From: Bacillota bacterium
Lineage (GTDB): Bacteria; Bacillota; Clostridia; Peptostreptococcales; Anaerovoracaceae
Reading direction: 5' to 3'
NCBI GenBank assembly: GCA_017437745.1
Contig: JAFRYI010000006.1
Coordinates: forward strand, 65,964 to 114,265
Length of the DNA: 48,302 bases
Shown piece by piece: positions 1 through 8,323 of the stretch. Made by a program: the position numbers and the translations under genes. How positions within the stretch are numbered: position 1 is the stretch's first letter; each line of letters opens with the position of its first letter. The notes beneath the pieces were generated by a model. That model had not been told where the DNA came from, did no database searches, and saw only the letters and a program-made list of their open reading frames with translations.

Positions 1-360
1 GAGAACGCGGAATACGACGCCGCCAAGGAAGAGCAGGCCGAACTGGAAGCCCGCATCCAGAAGCTGGAGACGATGATGCGCAACGCCAAGATCGTCGCGG
101 AAGAGGAGATGACCGGCGAGCAAGTAAACCTGGGCCTTTCCGTAAAGATCAAGGATCTTAAGACCAAGGAGACCTTCGTTTACAAGATCGTGGGCATCAC
201 GGACGCGGACCCCATAGAGGACCGCATCTCCAACGAATCCCCGGTAGGCAAGGCGCTCATCGGCAAGAAGGTAGGCGACAAGGTGGAGGTCGTGATCGAG
301 AGCAAGGACGCTTCCGAAGGCCAGATCCTGCGCTATCAGGTAATGGAGATCATAAAGTAA
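1..360 (+). CDS. greA: Transcription elongation factor GreA, 5'-truncated by window edge
   Basis: GreA binds the RNA polymerase secondary channel and stimulates cleavage of backtracked transcripts. The frame is open from base 1, so the start lies outside the window. The visible part holds the end of the N-terminal coiled coil (EQAELEARIQKLE) and the complete C-terminal FKBP-like domain with the usual GreA ending, including VGKALIGKKVGDKVEV. Only about 40 N-terminal residues appear to be missing relative to the roughly 158-residue family. The stop is followed after three bases by lysS, so the two genes probably share a transcript, a pairing seen in many Bacillota. No promoter is visible. Identification is by sequence family and is confident. 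Confidence 0.93.
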   Translation, partial: ENAEYDAAKEEQAELEARIQKLETMMRNAKIVAEEEMTGEQVNLGLSVKIKDLKTKETFVYKIVGITDADPIEDRISNESPVGKALIGKKVGDKVEVVIESKDASEGQILRYQVMEIIK

Positions 361-363
361 AAG

Positions 364-1884
364 ATGGAAAACAAGAACGATCAGGTCCGGACGCTCCAGA
401 CGGCGCAGGACCTTTCCGAGCAGACACAGATAAGGATGCAGAAGCTTGCGGACCTTCAGGCCGCGGGCAGCGATCCTTACGTAATAACAAAGTTCCCGCA
501 GGACGCGTTCTCCGCGGATCTTAAGGCGGAATTCGCCGAGACCCTGGAGGCCGAGCAGCATTCCGGCAAGACCGTAAGCATAGCCGGCCGCCTCATGAGC
601 AAGCGCGTTATGGGCAAGGCGTCCTTCGCGCATCTTCGCGACGACAAGGGCGACATCCAGCTCTACGTGCGCCGCGACGTTCTGGGCGACGAACCCTACG
701 CAGCGTTCAAGAAACTGGACATCGGCGACATTATAGGCGTTACCGGCGAAGTGTTCCGCACCAGGACCGGCGAGCTTTCCGTGGAGGCTCAGCAGCTTAC
801 CCTGCTGTCCAAGTGCCTGCACCCGCTACCGGAGAAGTTCCACGGACTTGCCGACGTAGAGCTGCGCTACCGCCAGCGCTATGTGGACCTTATGGTAAAT
901 CCGGAGGTAAAGGAGACATTCAGAAAGCGCAGCGCCATCCTTCGCGGCATACGCGACTACATGGACGCTCAGGGTTACCTGGAAGTGGAGACCCCGATAC
1001 TCACCCCGTTCGAGATCGGCGCGTCCGCAAGGCCCTTCACCACGCACCACAATACCCTGGACATGGACATGGTCCTGCGCATCGAGACAGAGCTCTACCT
1101 TAAGAGACTCATCGTGGGCGGCATGGACCGCGTATACGAGATAGGCCGCATATTCCGCAACGAGGGAATGGACCCCCGCCACAATCCGGAGTTCACTTCG
1201 ATCGAGATGTACCAGGCGTACACCAACCTGAACGGAATGATGGATCTTACCGAAGGTCTGATCAAGTATCTGGCCGATAAGGTCTGCGGGACCCGTAAGA
1301 TAAACTATCAGGGAATCGAGATAGACCTGGACAACTGGAGCCGCATGTCCATGAAGGAAGCCGTAAAGAAGTACAGCGGCGTGGACTTCGACCTTGTAAA
1401 GACGGACGAGGAAGCCATAGAGCTTGCCAAGAAGCACCACGTGGAGCTGCCGGAGATAAAGACCATAGGCAACATCCTGCCGGAGTTCTTCGACGCCTTC
1501 GTGGAGGACAAGCTGGTGCAGCCGACCTTCATCTACGACTACCCGGTGGAGATCTCCCCGCTCGCCAAGCGCAAGCCGGACGATCCTGCGTTTACGGAGC
1601 GCTTCGAGTTCTTCATCAACTGCATGGAGTTCGGCAACGCGTTCTCCGAGCTTAACGACCCCATAGACCAGCGCGCGCGTTTCGAGCGCCAGGTGGCGGA
1701 GCGCAAAGCCCTGGAGCCGGACTGCAAGGCGCAGGTGGACTACGACTTCATAAACGCCCTGGAGTACGGAATGCCCCCCACGGGAGGCCTTGGCATAGGC
1801 GTAGACCGTCTGGTCATGCTCCTTACGGACAGCGCCAGCATACGCGACGTGCTGCTCTTCCCAACCATGCGCCCGGAGGAATAG
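364..1884 (+). CDS. lysS: Lysyl-tRNA synthetase, class II
   Basis: This enzyme charges tRNA-Lys with lysine using ATP in the cytoplasm. The 506-residue length matches bacterial class II LysRS (E. coli LysS is about 505). An N-terminal OB-fold anticodon-binding domain (about residues 55-160) contains KRVMGKASFAHLRD. The catalytic core shows motif 1 around EVETPIL, motif 2 FRNEGMDPRHNPEFTSIEMY and motif 3 GIGVDRLVMLLT. ATG 364 begins three bases after the greA stop; a GGAG sequence in the last greA codons could serve as ribosome site. It is likely cotranscribed with greA and perhaps with the downstream deacylase gene, which starts 38 bp later. No anomalies were seen. A large open frame on the opposite strand is a codon-bias shadow. 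Confidence 0.97.
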   Translation: MENKNDQVRTLQTAQDLSEQTQIRMQKLADLQAAGSDPYVITKFPQDAFSADLKAEFAETLEAEQHSGKTVSIAGRLMSKRVMGKASFAHLRDDKGDIQLYVRRDVLGDEPYAAFKKLDIGDIIGVTGEVFRTRTGELSVEAQQLTLLSKCLHPLPEKFHGLADVELRYRQRYVDLMVNPEVKETFRKRSAILRGIRDYMDAQGYLEVETPILTPFEIGASARPFTTHHNTLDMDMVLRIETELYLKRLIVGGMDRVYEIGRIFRNEGMDPRHNPEFTSIEMYQAYTNLNGMMDLTEGLIKYLADKVCGTRKINYQGIEIDLDNWSRMSMKEAVKKYSGVDFDLVKTDEEAIELAKKHHVELPEIKTIGNILPEFFDAFVEDKLVQPTFIYDYPVEISPLAKRKPDDPAFTERFEFFINCMEFGNAFSELNDPIDQRARFERQVAERKALEPDCKAQVDYDFINALEYGMPPTGGLGIGVDRLVMLLTDSASIRDVLLFPTMRPEE

Positions 1885-1922
1885 GTTCGCTCCGCTGACC
1901 GGCGGTGAGGCCGGAAGAATAA

Positions 1923-2411
1923 ATGGCAAAGAAAGACGACAAGACAAACGTAATGCGCATCCTTGCGCAGGCAAAGATAGAGTACGCGGCCCACAGCTAC
2001 GGCGACGGAAAGACCGCGCTCAGCGGAGCGGAAGTCGCTGCGGAGCTGGGACAGGACCCGGCATGTGTCTTCAAGACGCTTGTGACGGTGGGCAGGAGCG
2101 GCGAGCACTATGTGTTCATGATACCGGTGCTGGCGGAGCTGGATCTTAAGAAGGCCGCGACCGCTGCCGGCGAAAAGAGCGTGGAGATGATAAAGCAGAA
2201 GGACCTTCTGCCGCTTACGGGATACGTCCACGGAGGATGCTCGCCCATAGGCATGAAAAAGCCGTTCCCCACGTTCATCGACCGGAGCGCCGAAGGGCAG
2301 AAGACCATATTCTTCTCCGCCGGACGCATAGGCGCCCAGGTGGAGATGGATCCGTCGGAGCTTGCCGCGCTAGTAAAGGCTTCTTTTCGCAGTCTTACGA
2401 CCGGAGCCTGA
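1923..2411 (+). CDS. ybaK: YbaK/EbsC-family Cys-tRNA(Pro)/Cys-tRNA(Cys) deacylase
   Basis: Members of this trans-editing family hydrolyse mischarged aminoacyl-tRNA, typically Cys-tRNA(Pro). The 162-residue protein carries the family core, including the lysine-containing segment ACVFKTLVT near residues 46-54 and the glycine-rich stretch GYVHGGCSPIGMKK near residues 100-113. Length fits YbaK (about 160). It follows lysS with a 38-bp gap and precedes a strong hairpin terminator, so it probably ends the greA-lysS transcript; linkage to a tRNA synthetase gene suits a translation-quality role. The ribosome site is weak (GGAAGAATAA before the ATG). The exact tRNA substrate is inferred from the family, not visible here. 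Confidence 0.88.
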   Translation: MAKKDDKTNVMRILAQAKIEYAAHSYGDGKTALSGAEVAAELGQDPACVFKTLVTVGRSGEHYVFMIPVLAELDLKKAATAAGEKSVEMIKQKDLLPLTGYVHGGCSPIGMKKPFPTFIDRSAEGQKTIFFSAGRIGAQVEMDPSELAALVKASFRSLTTGA

Positions 2412-2446
2412 AGCCGCGGAGATCTTGCAACTGAATTTGTAACCAT

Positions 2447-2495
2447 AAAAAGACGCCCGGAAAACTCTTTCAAGAGCCGCACCCGGGCGTCTTTT
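2447..2495. terminator. Bidirectional Rho-independent terminator
   Basis: The 13-bp arm AAAAGACGCCCGG and its complement CCGGGCGTCTTTT flank a short spacer. The T-run follows on the plus strand, and the A-run before the left arm gives a T-run on the minus strand. It would end both the greA-lysS-ybaK transcript and the convergent pucR-type gene. Confidence 0.9.
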
Positions 2496-2567
2496 CTATA
2501 TTATATATTACGCGGCGTCAGCGGCCCCGCGGACGCCGCGCCCTAACCGCCTGCTACGGATCAGATG

Positions 2568-4142
2568 CTACTGTTCCGCTGCCGGACGCGTCGCGTCCAC
2601 GTAATCCAGTATCCTGAACGATATGTTCAGGTACATGCGCACGTCCCTGCTGTCCAGGTTAAGGTGGGTAAGCTGTGCTATCTTTTCAAGTCTGTACTGC
2701 AGCGTGGTCCTGTGGATTATAAGTGCCTCGGAAGTTTTCGGTATGCTGCGCTCGTTCTCCAGATAGGTCCTGAGCGTATTGCAGTAGTCCGTGTTCTTTT
2801 CCTTGTCTATGGCGCGCAGCTTCAGAATGTCCGACGAAACAAGATCGGCAGGAGCCATGGTGTTCGCCAGGGTCCGTATCATGTAGTACGGGGCGCACTC
2901 GCTGAACAGCATGGTCCAGCGGCTGCTGCGGAACAGGATGTAGTTGAGCGTAATGTCGGTCTGGTCGAAACCGGTGCGCAGCTTCCGCAGGCCTGTTATC
3001 GGGTTGGAGATCCCGCAGTACATGTAGCTGTCCCTTACCAGAGGGGCAAGGTCCGCCTTTATGGTCTCGCCGTCGCGCCTGTCGCTGGTGACGTTTATTA
3101 TCATGCACAGACGCTGCTCGTGGAAGAACTCGAAGCTCCTGGGGAACACAGCCGTAAGCTTGCTTCGCAGCGCGGAATCCGACCTTATCTGTATGTCCGG
3201 GCTCTGGCTCTGCAGCTTAAGGCAGATGTAGGTATCGTCTTCCTGCCATCCCAGAATGTCCAGCAGCGCGTTCACGTCGCGGCGGTCCGGCTCGCCGCCT
3301 CTTATCAGCGTTCTTACCGTGTCCTCGTAGTCGCTGTATATCTTCTGGGGATGCTGCATGTCCTTAAGCATTATTATCTTTACGTATTCCGCCAGCATCT
3401 CCGCCAGACGGAACTGGCCGGGCTTAAGGGGCGTTTCCAGCTCGTTTATCAGCAGTCTTCCGCAGTAGTACTGATCGTCCCAGATGTTTACGTACAGGCT
3501 TCGCATGTTCCGGGGATACTCCTCCATTCCCCAGATCGCGGCCTCTCTTTTGGTCAGGGTGTCTATGTAGGCTTCGTCGAACTTGAAGTCGTTTATCAGC
3601 CACAGCGGAATGTGTATGCTGGTGCCGTTGTCGGATCTCTCGAACTGCAGCATGCCTTCCTTATATTCCGGCAGGGCTATTACGGTGAACATCCTGTCGT
3701 GTATGTACATAGGATTATGGAAGAACTTTATGCCTACGCGGCAAAGGTCGTTAAGACTGCCGCTGTTTATCAGAACGTCGTTTAAGTCGGATTCGAACTG
3801 ATGGTATCTTTCGAAGATCTCCAGCAGCGCGTTAAGAAGCTCGGCGTCGGAACAATTTACGGACCGGATGTGCGGAGCCGCGCCGTGTACGTCTCCTGTG
3901 GTTATGTACGGATGCGTGTCGACGGGGAAGCCGGCAGCGCCGTCCTTAGGCAGCATGTATATTATCCCGTCCGCAAGATCTTTCTTTCCGGTATAGAGTT
4001 CGAAGCCCTTAAGCAGCGGCTTTTTATCCGTTGAATTGAGGATGAAAGACCAGGGGATGTCCACAAGTTCGTCCGCTATCATCTGGGTATTCAGCAATAT
4101 ACGCCCCGGCTTATTGGCGTTTTTTGGGGTCAAAATCTCCAT
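2568..4142 (-). CDS. PucR/CdaR-family transcriptional regulator
   Basis: A 524-residue regulator. The C-terminal 60 residues match the PucR-type helix-turn-helix: a segment like YLENERSIPKTSEAL, then HRTTLQYRLEKI. The N-terminal half is a long sensor region of no family I recognise. It starts MEILTPKNANKPGRILLN, lacks membrane segments, and could be a variable ligand-binding domain. PucR/CdaR proteins often activate catabolic genes in response to a small substrate. The gene is divergent from the GPH transporter gene with a 285-bp shared upstream region. The inference is that it controls the transporter and the URO-D-like gene and senses the transported compound or a derivative. The ligand cannot be deduced. 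Confidence 0.85.
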   Translation of the reverse strand: MEILTPKNANKPGRILLNTQMIADELVDIPWSFILNSTDKKPLLKGFELYTGKKDLADGIIYMLPKDGAAGFPVDTHPYITTGDVHGAAPHIRSVNCSDAELLNALLEIFERYHQFESDLNDVLINSGSLNDLCRVGIKFFHNPMYIHDRMFTVIALPEYKEGMLQFERSDNGTSIHIPLWLINDFKFDEAYIDTLTKREAAIWGMEEYPRNMRSLYVNIWDDQYYCGRLLINELETPLKPGQFRLAEMLAEYVKIIMLKDMQHPQKIYSDYEDTVRTLIRGGEPDRRDVNALLDILGWQEDDTYICLKLQSQSPDIQIRSDSALRSKLTAVFPRSFEFFHEQRLCMIINVTSDRRDGETIKADLAPLVRDSYMYCGISNPITGLRKLRTGFDQTDITLNYILFRSSRWTMLFSECAPYYMIRTLANTMAPADLVSSDILKLRAIDKEKNTDYCNTLRTYLENERSIPKTSEALIIHRTTLQYRLEKIAQLTHLNLDSRDVRMYLNISFRILDYVDATRPAAEQ

Positions 4143-4297
4143 ATTTGTGGCCTTCCCTGCTTGTTCACTATTTTTACAATTGTTTTCCGCGGGTCTGTAC
4201 GCGTTATTTACACTCTTATTTTATCCTCAAAAATGAGGAAAGGCAAGCACCGTATGAACGCAAAATAAGGAAAATTCTGCGCGAAGCGTTAATGCCG

Positions 4298-4326
4298 TTG
4301 ACCTGCACTTTTCCTATATTTAAAAT
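4298..4326 (+). promoter_or_regulatory. Sigma-A-type promoter of the transporter gene
   Basis: TTGACC (4298-4303), a 17-bp spacer and TAAAAT (4321-4326) form a good vegetative promoter. Transcription would start near 4334, leaving a leader of about 94 nt before the GPH transporter start codon. Confidence 0.65.
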
Positions 4327-4367
4327 ATGAGTGCGATAAAAATTTAACATCGCTATTTTATGTTCAC

Positions 4368-4388
4368 ATCCGGCTCCGGATGCCGGAT
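4368..4388 (+). other. Leader hairpin upstream of transporter gene
   Basis: ATCCGGC and GCCGGAT form a perfect 7-bp stem around a 7-nt loop. It sits in the predicted 5' leader about 40 nt before the start codon. It has no T-run, so it is not a terminator; it may be a stability element or part of a regulatory leader. Confidence 0.5.
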
Positions 4389-4427
4389 AAGGGACATCAG
4401 CAATCATTGTTTTTCTAGGAGGAAAAA

Positions 4428-5825
4428 ATGGCAGAATTCAAACGTAAGGAAGGACTTACACAAGCAGTTAAGACCTTCTGGGGCATTGGCGACGGCGGTT
4501 TCGTACTCATGTCCAACATCGAAACATTCTTCTTCAATACCTGCTGCACGGACTATCTGGGATTCACCCCCACGCAGACAGGTCTCATCAACTCCGTATT
4601 CTCGATCGTAGACGCGTGCCTGTCCTGGGTATACGGCATGATCATGAACGGAACCAAGCCCAAGAAGTACGGACGTTATCGTTCCTGGCTGGTACTCATA
4701 CCCTGGATCGTACCGTTCCTCTTCGCATTCCAGTTCCTGCGCCTGTCCGATAATCCGACCGTTGCGGGAGCCATCATCGCAATAGCAGCTATCGTGTCCC
4801 ACTTCCTCTGGAACCTCGGCTACGTTGCAAACAACACAATGGTATCCGTAATAGGAAGAACTCCTGAAGAAAGAGGCGTCATTGCATCCGGCAAGTCGAT
4901 GTGGAACAACATCGGTTCTCTTATCTTCTCCTATGCAGGACTTCCGTTCGCTACCCTGCTCGGAGGCATAGTAGGCAAGAAGAATCAGTTCGCCGCCGCT
5001 GCTTTCGTTCTCGGTATCGTAATGGTACTCACCTATTTCGCTCACTTCAAGATGTCCGATGGTTATGAAGCTCCCGAAGACGAAGCTACCATCCAGGCTA
5101 AGAAGCTTGCCGAGCAGAACAAGATGAGCGTCGGCCAGATGTTCGCGACGCTGGTCAAGCACCCGATCGTTATCATGCTCATGGTCGCTGACCTTGCTAA
5201 GTGGTGCGTAAACTTCGTAACCAAGGGCGCAGCCATGTACTATTGGAGAGACGCTGCTCACAATCCGTCACTCCAGACCACCTACACACTGCTCACCTCT
5301 ATTGCAGGTATCGTAGGCGCTTACTGCGCAAGACTTCTGATCAAGAAGCTGTCCACCCGTAATTCCGTACTCGTTTCTTACGGCGGAATGGCCATCTGCC
5401 TCCTGGGCGTATACTTCCTGTATGCTGCTCCGACCGCAGTAATGGTCTGCATCACACTTGCATTCTTCTTCTATGGCATGGCTCTCGGCAGCTTCCCGGG
5501 ACTTTATTCCGACACCGTAGTAATGATCACCGCAAAGACCGGAAAGAACCCGACAGGCTGGGTACTCGGACTCCAGAATGTACCCCTCAAGGTCGGCGTC
5601 TTCCTCCGCGGTGTTATCGTCAATGCCTGCCTCGTAGCTGTTAGCTGGAAGAGCGGCGAAGTCCTCGAAGGAACTGCTCGTCAGGGCATGACCGTCGCAT
5701 TCGGACTCGTACCGGCCATCTTCTGCATCGTCGGCTTCCTGATCATCCTCATCGGATACAAGACCACCAGAGAAGACGTTGCCAAGGCTCAGGCTGAGAT
5801 CGACGCAAGGATCGAAGGAAAGTAA
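4428..5825 (+). CDS. GPH-family (glycoside-pentoside-hexuronide) cation symporter, MFS fold
   Basis: A 465-residue integral membrane transporter with about 12 hydrophobic segments, the length of GPH/MelB-type symporters. Family marks are the N-terminal GIGDGGF segment with the first helix, DYLGFTPTQTGLI, and the loop between helices 2 and 3 with KKYGRYRSW. The central loop (about residues 205-245) and the C-terminal tail (TREDVAKAQAEIDARIEGK) are charged and cytoplasmic. Such proteins import sugars or sugar-like compounds with Na+ or H+; the substrate cannot be read from sequence. A strong AGGAGG ribosome site precedes the ATG. Isoleucine is mostly ATC here, unlike the ATA-rich neighbours, suggesting strong expression or a different origin. 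It probably feeds the URO-D-like enzyme downstream under PucR-type control. Confidence 0.85.
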   Translation: MAEFKRKEGLTQAVKTFWGIGDGGFVLMSNIETFFFNTCCTDYLGFTPTQTGLINSVFSIVDACLSWVYGMIMNGTKPKKYGRYRSWLVLIPWIVPFLFAFQFLRLSDNPTVAGAIIAIAAIVSHFLWNLGYVANNTMVSVIGRTPEERGVIASGKSMWNNIGSLIFSYAGLPFATLLGGIVGKKNQFAAAAFVLGIVMVLTYFAHFKMSDGYEAPEDEATIQAKKLAEQNKMSVGQMFATLVKHPIVIMLMVADLAKWCVNFVTKGAAMYYWRDAAHNPSLQTTYTLLTSIAGIVGAYCARLLIKKLSTRNSVLVSYGGMAICLLGVYFLYAAPTAVMVCITLAFFFYGMALGSFPGLYSDTVVMITAKTGKNPTGWVLGLQNVPLKVGVFLRGVIVNACLVAVSWKSGEVLEGTARQGMTVAFGLVPAIFCIVGFLIILIGYKTTREDVAKAQAEIDARIEGK

Positions 5826-5842
5826 AGTAATCACACGCATCG

Positions 5843-5877
5843 CAGAGGCAATACAGAGTTCGTTTGTATTGCCTCTG
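5843..5877. terminator. Perfect 13-bp hairpin after the transporter gene (possible attenuator)
   Basis: CAGAGGCAATACA pairs perfectly with TGTATTGCCTCTG across a 9-nt loop. No T-run follows (the bases after it are TCATCAAAAAAG), so it may be a partial terminator or 3'-end stability hairpin that lowers transcription into the URO-D-like gene rather than a full stop. Confidence 0.45.
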
Positions 5878-5955
5878 TCATCAAAAAAGCATTATAATAT
5901 TAGTACAATTGTAAAGTTATACGTGCAAGAGTATTAATAGAAAGGTAAAGAATCA

Positions 5956-6948
5956 ATGCTTACAATCAGACAGAATTTCCTGGAAACTATCCACGGCGGT
6001 CACCCGGACAGATTCGTAAACTGCTACGAATATCTGGGACTGGTAATGGGTTCCCCGTTCGGTAAGAGAAATCCGAACCCCAAGTACGGCGAGCACAACG
6101 TGGTAAACGCCTGGGGCGTTACCAAGTCCTGGCCGGAAGGAACTCCGGGACCGTTCCCCGTCCACACGGAGGACAAGATAGTCGTTAAGGACATCGAAAA
6201 CTGGAGAGACTATGTTAAGGTCCCCAACGTCGTTTACGACGCGGAAGAGTGGGAGCCCTTCATAGAGGCGGCAGAGAAGATCGACAGGAACCAGCAGTTC
6301 GTTACGGGCTACTTCGCTCCCGGCGTCTTCGAGCAGTGCCACTATCTCTGCGAGATCCAGAACACCATGATGTACTTCTACACCAACCCGGACGAGATGC
6401 ACGAGATGATCGACATGATCACCCAGTTCGAGCTTGATTACGCGGCCGAGTTCTGCAAGTACGTACATCCGGAAGCCATGTTCCATCATGACGACTGGGG
6501 TTCCCAGATCTCCACGTTCATCTCCCCGGAGATGTTCAGAGAGTTCTATAAGCCGGCTTACGAGAAGATCTACGGATACTACAAGAGCCACGGCGTACAG
6601 CTGATCGTACATCACTCCGACTCCTACGCGGCCACGCTCGTTCCCGACATGATCGACATGGGCATCGACGTATGGCAGGGTGTAATGAACACCAACAACA
6701 TTCCGGAGCTGATCAAGCAGTACGGCGGCAAGATCTCCTTCATGGGCGGTATCGACAGCGCTACCATCGATTTCCCGGGCTGGACCAGAGAGATAATCAG
6801 GGCGCAGGTAAGAAAGGCATGCGACGCGTGCGGCAAGCTCTACTTCATCCCCTGCGCTTCTCAGGGTCTGCCGATGAGCACCTTCCCCGGAGTTCAGGAC
6901 GTTCTCGCGGAAGAGATCGATCTCTATTCCAAGGAAGTGTTCAAATAG
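5956..6948 (+). CDS. Uroporphyrinogen decarboxylase (URO-D) superfamily protein, methyltransferase-like
   Basis: A 330-residue TIM-barrel protein of the URO-D superfamily, which includes HemE and the cobalamin/coenzyme M-type methyltransferases (MtaA, MtbA). C-terminal superfamily features are visible: LIVHHSDSYAATLVPDMIDMG, then ISFMGGID near residues 267-274. The usual zinc-site signature of MtaA-type enzymes (HxCG) is replaced by HHSDS, and the N-terminal arginine-rich HemE signature is absent. Haem synthesis is therefore unlikely, and classical zinc-activated methyl transfer is uncertain. No corrinoid protein or other haem gene is near. It lies 130 bp after the GPH transporter and probably acts on the imported compound. 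An AAAGGT ribosome site precedes the ATG. The family is confident; the reaction is unknown. Confidence 0.8.
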   Translation: MLTIRQNFLETIHGGHPDRFVNCYEYLGLVMGSPFGKRNPNPKYGEHNVVNAWGVTKSWPEGTPGPFPVHTEDKIVVKDIENWRDYVKVPNVVYDAEEWEPFIEAAEKIDRNQQFVTGYFAPGVFEQCHYLCEIQNTMMYFYTNPDEMHEMIDMITQFELDYAAEFCKYVHPEAMFHHDDWGSQISTFISPEMFREFYKPAYEKIYGYYKSHGVQLIVHHSDSYAATLVPDMIDMGIDVWQGVMNTNNIPELIKQYGGKISFMGGIDSATIDFPGWTREIIRAQVRKACDACGKLYFIPCASQGLPMSTFPGVQDVLAEEIDLYSKEVFK

Positions 6949-6966
6949 ATCGTGATTCGATCCATC

Positions 6967-6998
6967 GAGGGCCGGACAGCGTCCGGCCCTCATTTACT
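6967..6998 (+). terminator. Rho-independent terminator after URO-D-like gene
   Basis: GAGGGCCGGAC and GTCCGGCCCTC form an 11-bp GC-rich stem with a 3-nt loop, followed by ATTTACTTATT. It closes the transporter/URO-D unit. Confidence 0.8.
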
Positions 6999-7069
6999 TA
7001 TTAACGGTAATTATGTATAATTAACGTACGTTTTCACCATTTACCGATCCGGATCATTAAGGAGACAGC

Positions 7070-7684
7070 ATGTTCGACAGAATAACAGCATTTGTAACGA
7101 TCGCCGCGGCCATAGCGATATACTTTCTCACAAACTTCAGCATCTGGCCTGCCGTCATCGCGATCGTTGCGATCGCCCTTATCTCCAGAAGCCTTAAGAT
7201 AATATTCCAGGATAAGCTGGACAAGAAATTCCCGCCGCTCAAAGTGTTCTTCCTTACCAAGGACGACCTGAGCCAGCAGTCTTCCAAAGGCATGAGAGTG
7301 ATAGTCATCACCGAGGGGATCTTCTTCCACACCGAAACAGAAGCGGACAAGAAGTTCATTCTTGATTTCATAGACGATTACGTCCAGAAGTTCAGCGAGG
7401 CCAATAAGATCTTCAAGTACAGATACAACTACGTTAAGAAGCACAATCTGCCCGGCCAGCCGGCTTACGCCGCGTGCAGAAACGCAAAGGCGGGTCTTAA
7501 GGCCATCTACAGAAAGTGGTACGAAGATTCCGGAGCCAGCAAGTTCGGCACAACAAAGGAAGACGTGGATAGCTTCATGGCGGACGACATCATGATCGAT
7601 CCGCGCGACGGAAGCGAGCACCGCACCATGATCCAGTTCGTGTTTGACCCCAACCTCCCCATCCCGGACGAGAACTACGAATGA
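7070..7684 (+). CDS. Hypothetical protein with N-terminal membrane segments
   Basis: A 204-residue protein I do not recognise. The first 40 residues are hydrophobic and probably form one or two membrane helices (ITAFVTIAAAIAIYFL, then IWPAVIAIVAIALI). The remaining 160 residues are soluble, charged and likely cytoplasmic, with several aromatic residues in the region from about 115 to 155 (FKYRYNYVKKH, YRKWYEDS). The C-terminus ends in an acidic, proline-containing tail (DPNLPIPDENYE). A clear AAGGAGA ribosome site precedes the ATG. It stands alone between two terminator- or promoter-bounded units, so context gives no role. Confidence 0.7.
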   Translation: MFDRITAFVTIAAAIAIYFLTNFSIWPAVIAIVAIALISRSLKIIFQDKLDKKFPPLKVFFLTKDDLSQQSSKGMRVIVITEGIFFHTETEADKKFILDFIDDYVQKFSEANKIFKYRYNYVKKHNLPGQPAYAACRNAKAGLKAIYRKWYEDSGASKFGTTKEDVDSFMADDIMIDPRDGSEHRTMIQFVFDPNLPIPDENYE

Positions 7685-7752
7685 CCCCGGCAGCTTTCCG
7701 GAACGGCCCGGAAGCCTTGCGTTTGGGGCGTCGTCCGGAAAAGAACGAACGT

Positions 7753-7781
7753 TTGCATTTGATCCCGCGATATGATATCAT
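7753..7781 (+). promoter_or_regulatory. Candidate sigma-A promoter for the YdjM-like gene
   Basis: TTGCAT (7753-7758), 17-bp spacer, TATCAT (7776-7781). The start codon lies 21 bp beyond the -10, with GGGGAAA as ribosome site. Confidence 0.5.
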
Positions 7782-7802
7782 AGCCCCAAAGGGGAAATAT
7801 CT

Positions 7803-8312
7803 ATGCGCGGGATAACTCATTTTTTGGCAGGGGCCGCCGCCGGGCTGTATTACTGCAATACGCTTCCGGAGACGGACGTTAAGACGCTCGGCATAGTCGC
7901 GGGCGTTTCCGCTGCCGCGGCGCTGCTGCCGGACATAGACATTCGCGGCAGCAAGGCTTCCAACAACGTCGGCAACGACCTGGTAAGCGTGGTAAGGCTG
8001 TTTACCGCGCACCGGGGCTTCTTCCATTCGCCGCTTTGCTGGGCCATAGTGGCTGCCGTCGTATGGTATTTCTGGCCTCAGTATCTGACATTCATCATCG
8101 CGGGGCTGATAGGCGCTTTGTCGCACGTGGTCCTGGACATGTTCAACAAGAAAGGCGTGCCGCTTTTCTTCCCTTATCCTAAAAAGGTAAGCATCATGGA
8201 CATTAAGAGCGGGGGAGGTGTGGACGCCATGCTGTCGGCGGTCTTCCTGGTGCTGGCCATTTACTTCGCGGGCAAGAAAGCAGGCCTGCTGGAACTGCTG
8301 ATAAACAGATAA
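7803..8312 (+). CDS. YdjM/DUF457-type membrane-bound metal-dependent hydrolase
   Basis: A 169-residue membrane protein of the family annotated as LexA-binding inner-membrane hydrolase (YdjM, DUF457). Diagnostic positions are the N-terminal histidine in RGITHFLAGAAAG, the acidic pair in LLPDIDIRGSKAS, the double histidine in TAHRGFFHSPL, and GALSHVVLDMFNKKGVPLFFPY. These His/Asp residues lie at the edges of four to five hydrophobic helices and probably bind a metal ion. The chemical activity of the family is not established. It has its own promoter and no operon partner. Recognition by family pattern is good; any cellular role would be a guess. Confidence 0.82.
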   Translation: MRGITHFLAGAAAGLYYCNTLPETDVKTLGIVAGVSAAAALLPDIDIRGSKASNNVGNDLVSVVRLFTAHRGFFHSPLCWAIVAAVVWYFWPQYLTFIIAGLIGALSHVVLDMFNKKGVPLFFPYPKKVSIMDIKSGGGVDAMLSAVFLVLAIYFAGKKAGLLELLINR

Positions 8313-8323
8313 GGTGATTTTTA

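Larger units (their letters stand above)
4143..4427. promoter_or_regulatory. Divergent regulatory region between pucR-type and transporter genes
   Basis: This 285-bp gap has no gene. It is clearly more AT-rich than its surroundings. It holds a plus-strand promoter (listed separately), a short palindrome CCTCA-AAAA-TGAGG around 4223-4236 that could be an operator or hairpin, and a leader hairpin at 4368-4388. A clear minus-strand promoter for the regulator was not found. The most likely binding site of the PucR-type protein lies here. Confidence 0.6.

Noticed and set aside
826..1974. Long open frame on the minus strand opposite lysS
   Set aside because: It lies antisense to a clear lysS gene, has a low-complexity Val/Leu/Arg/His-rich product with no family, and is explained by codon bias of the real gene.
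2565..3785. 406-codon plus-strand frame opposite the PucR-type gene
   Set aside because: Antisense to a recognised regulator with HTH; product rich in Val/Tyr/Arg with no domain; a shadow.
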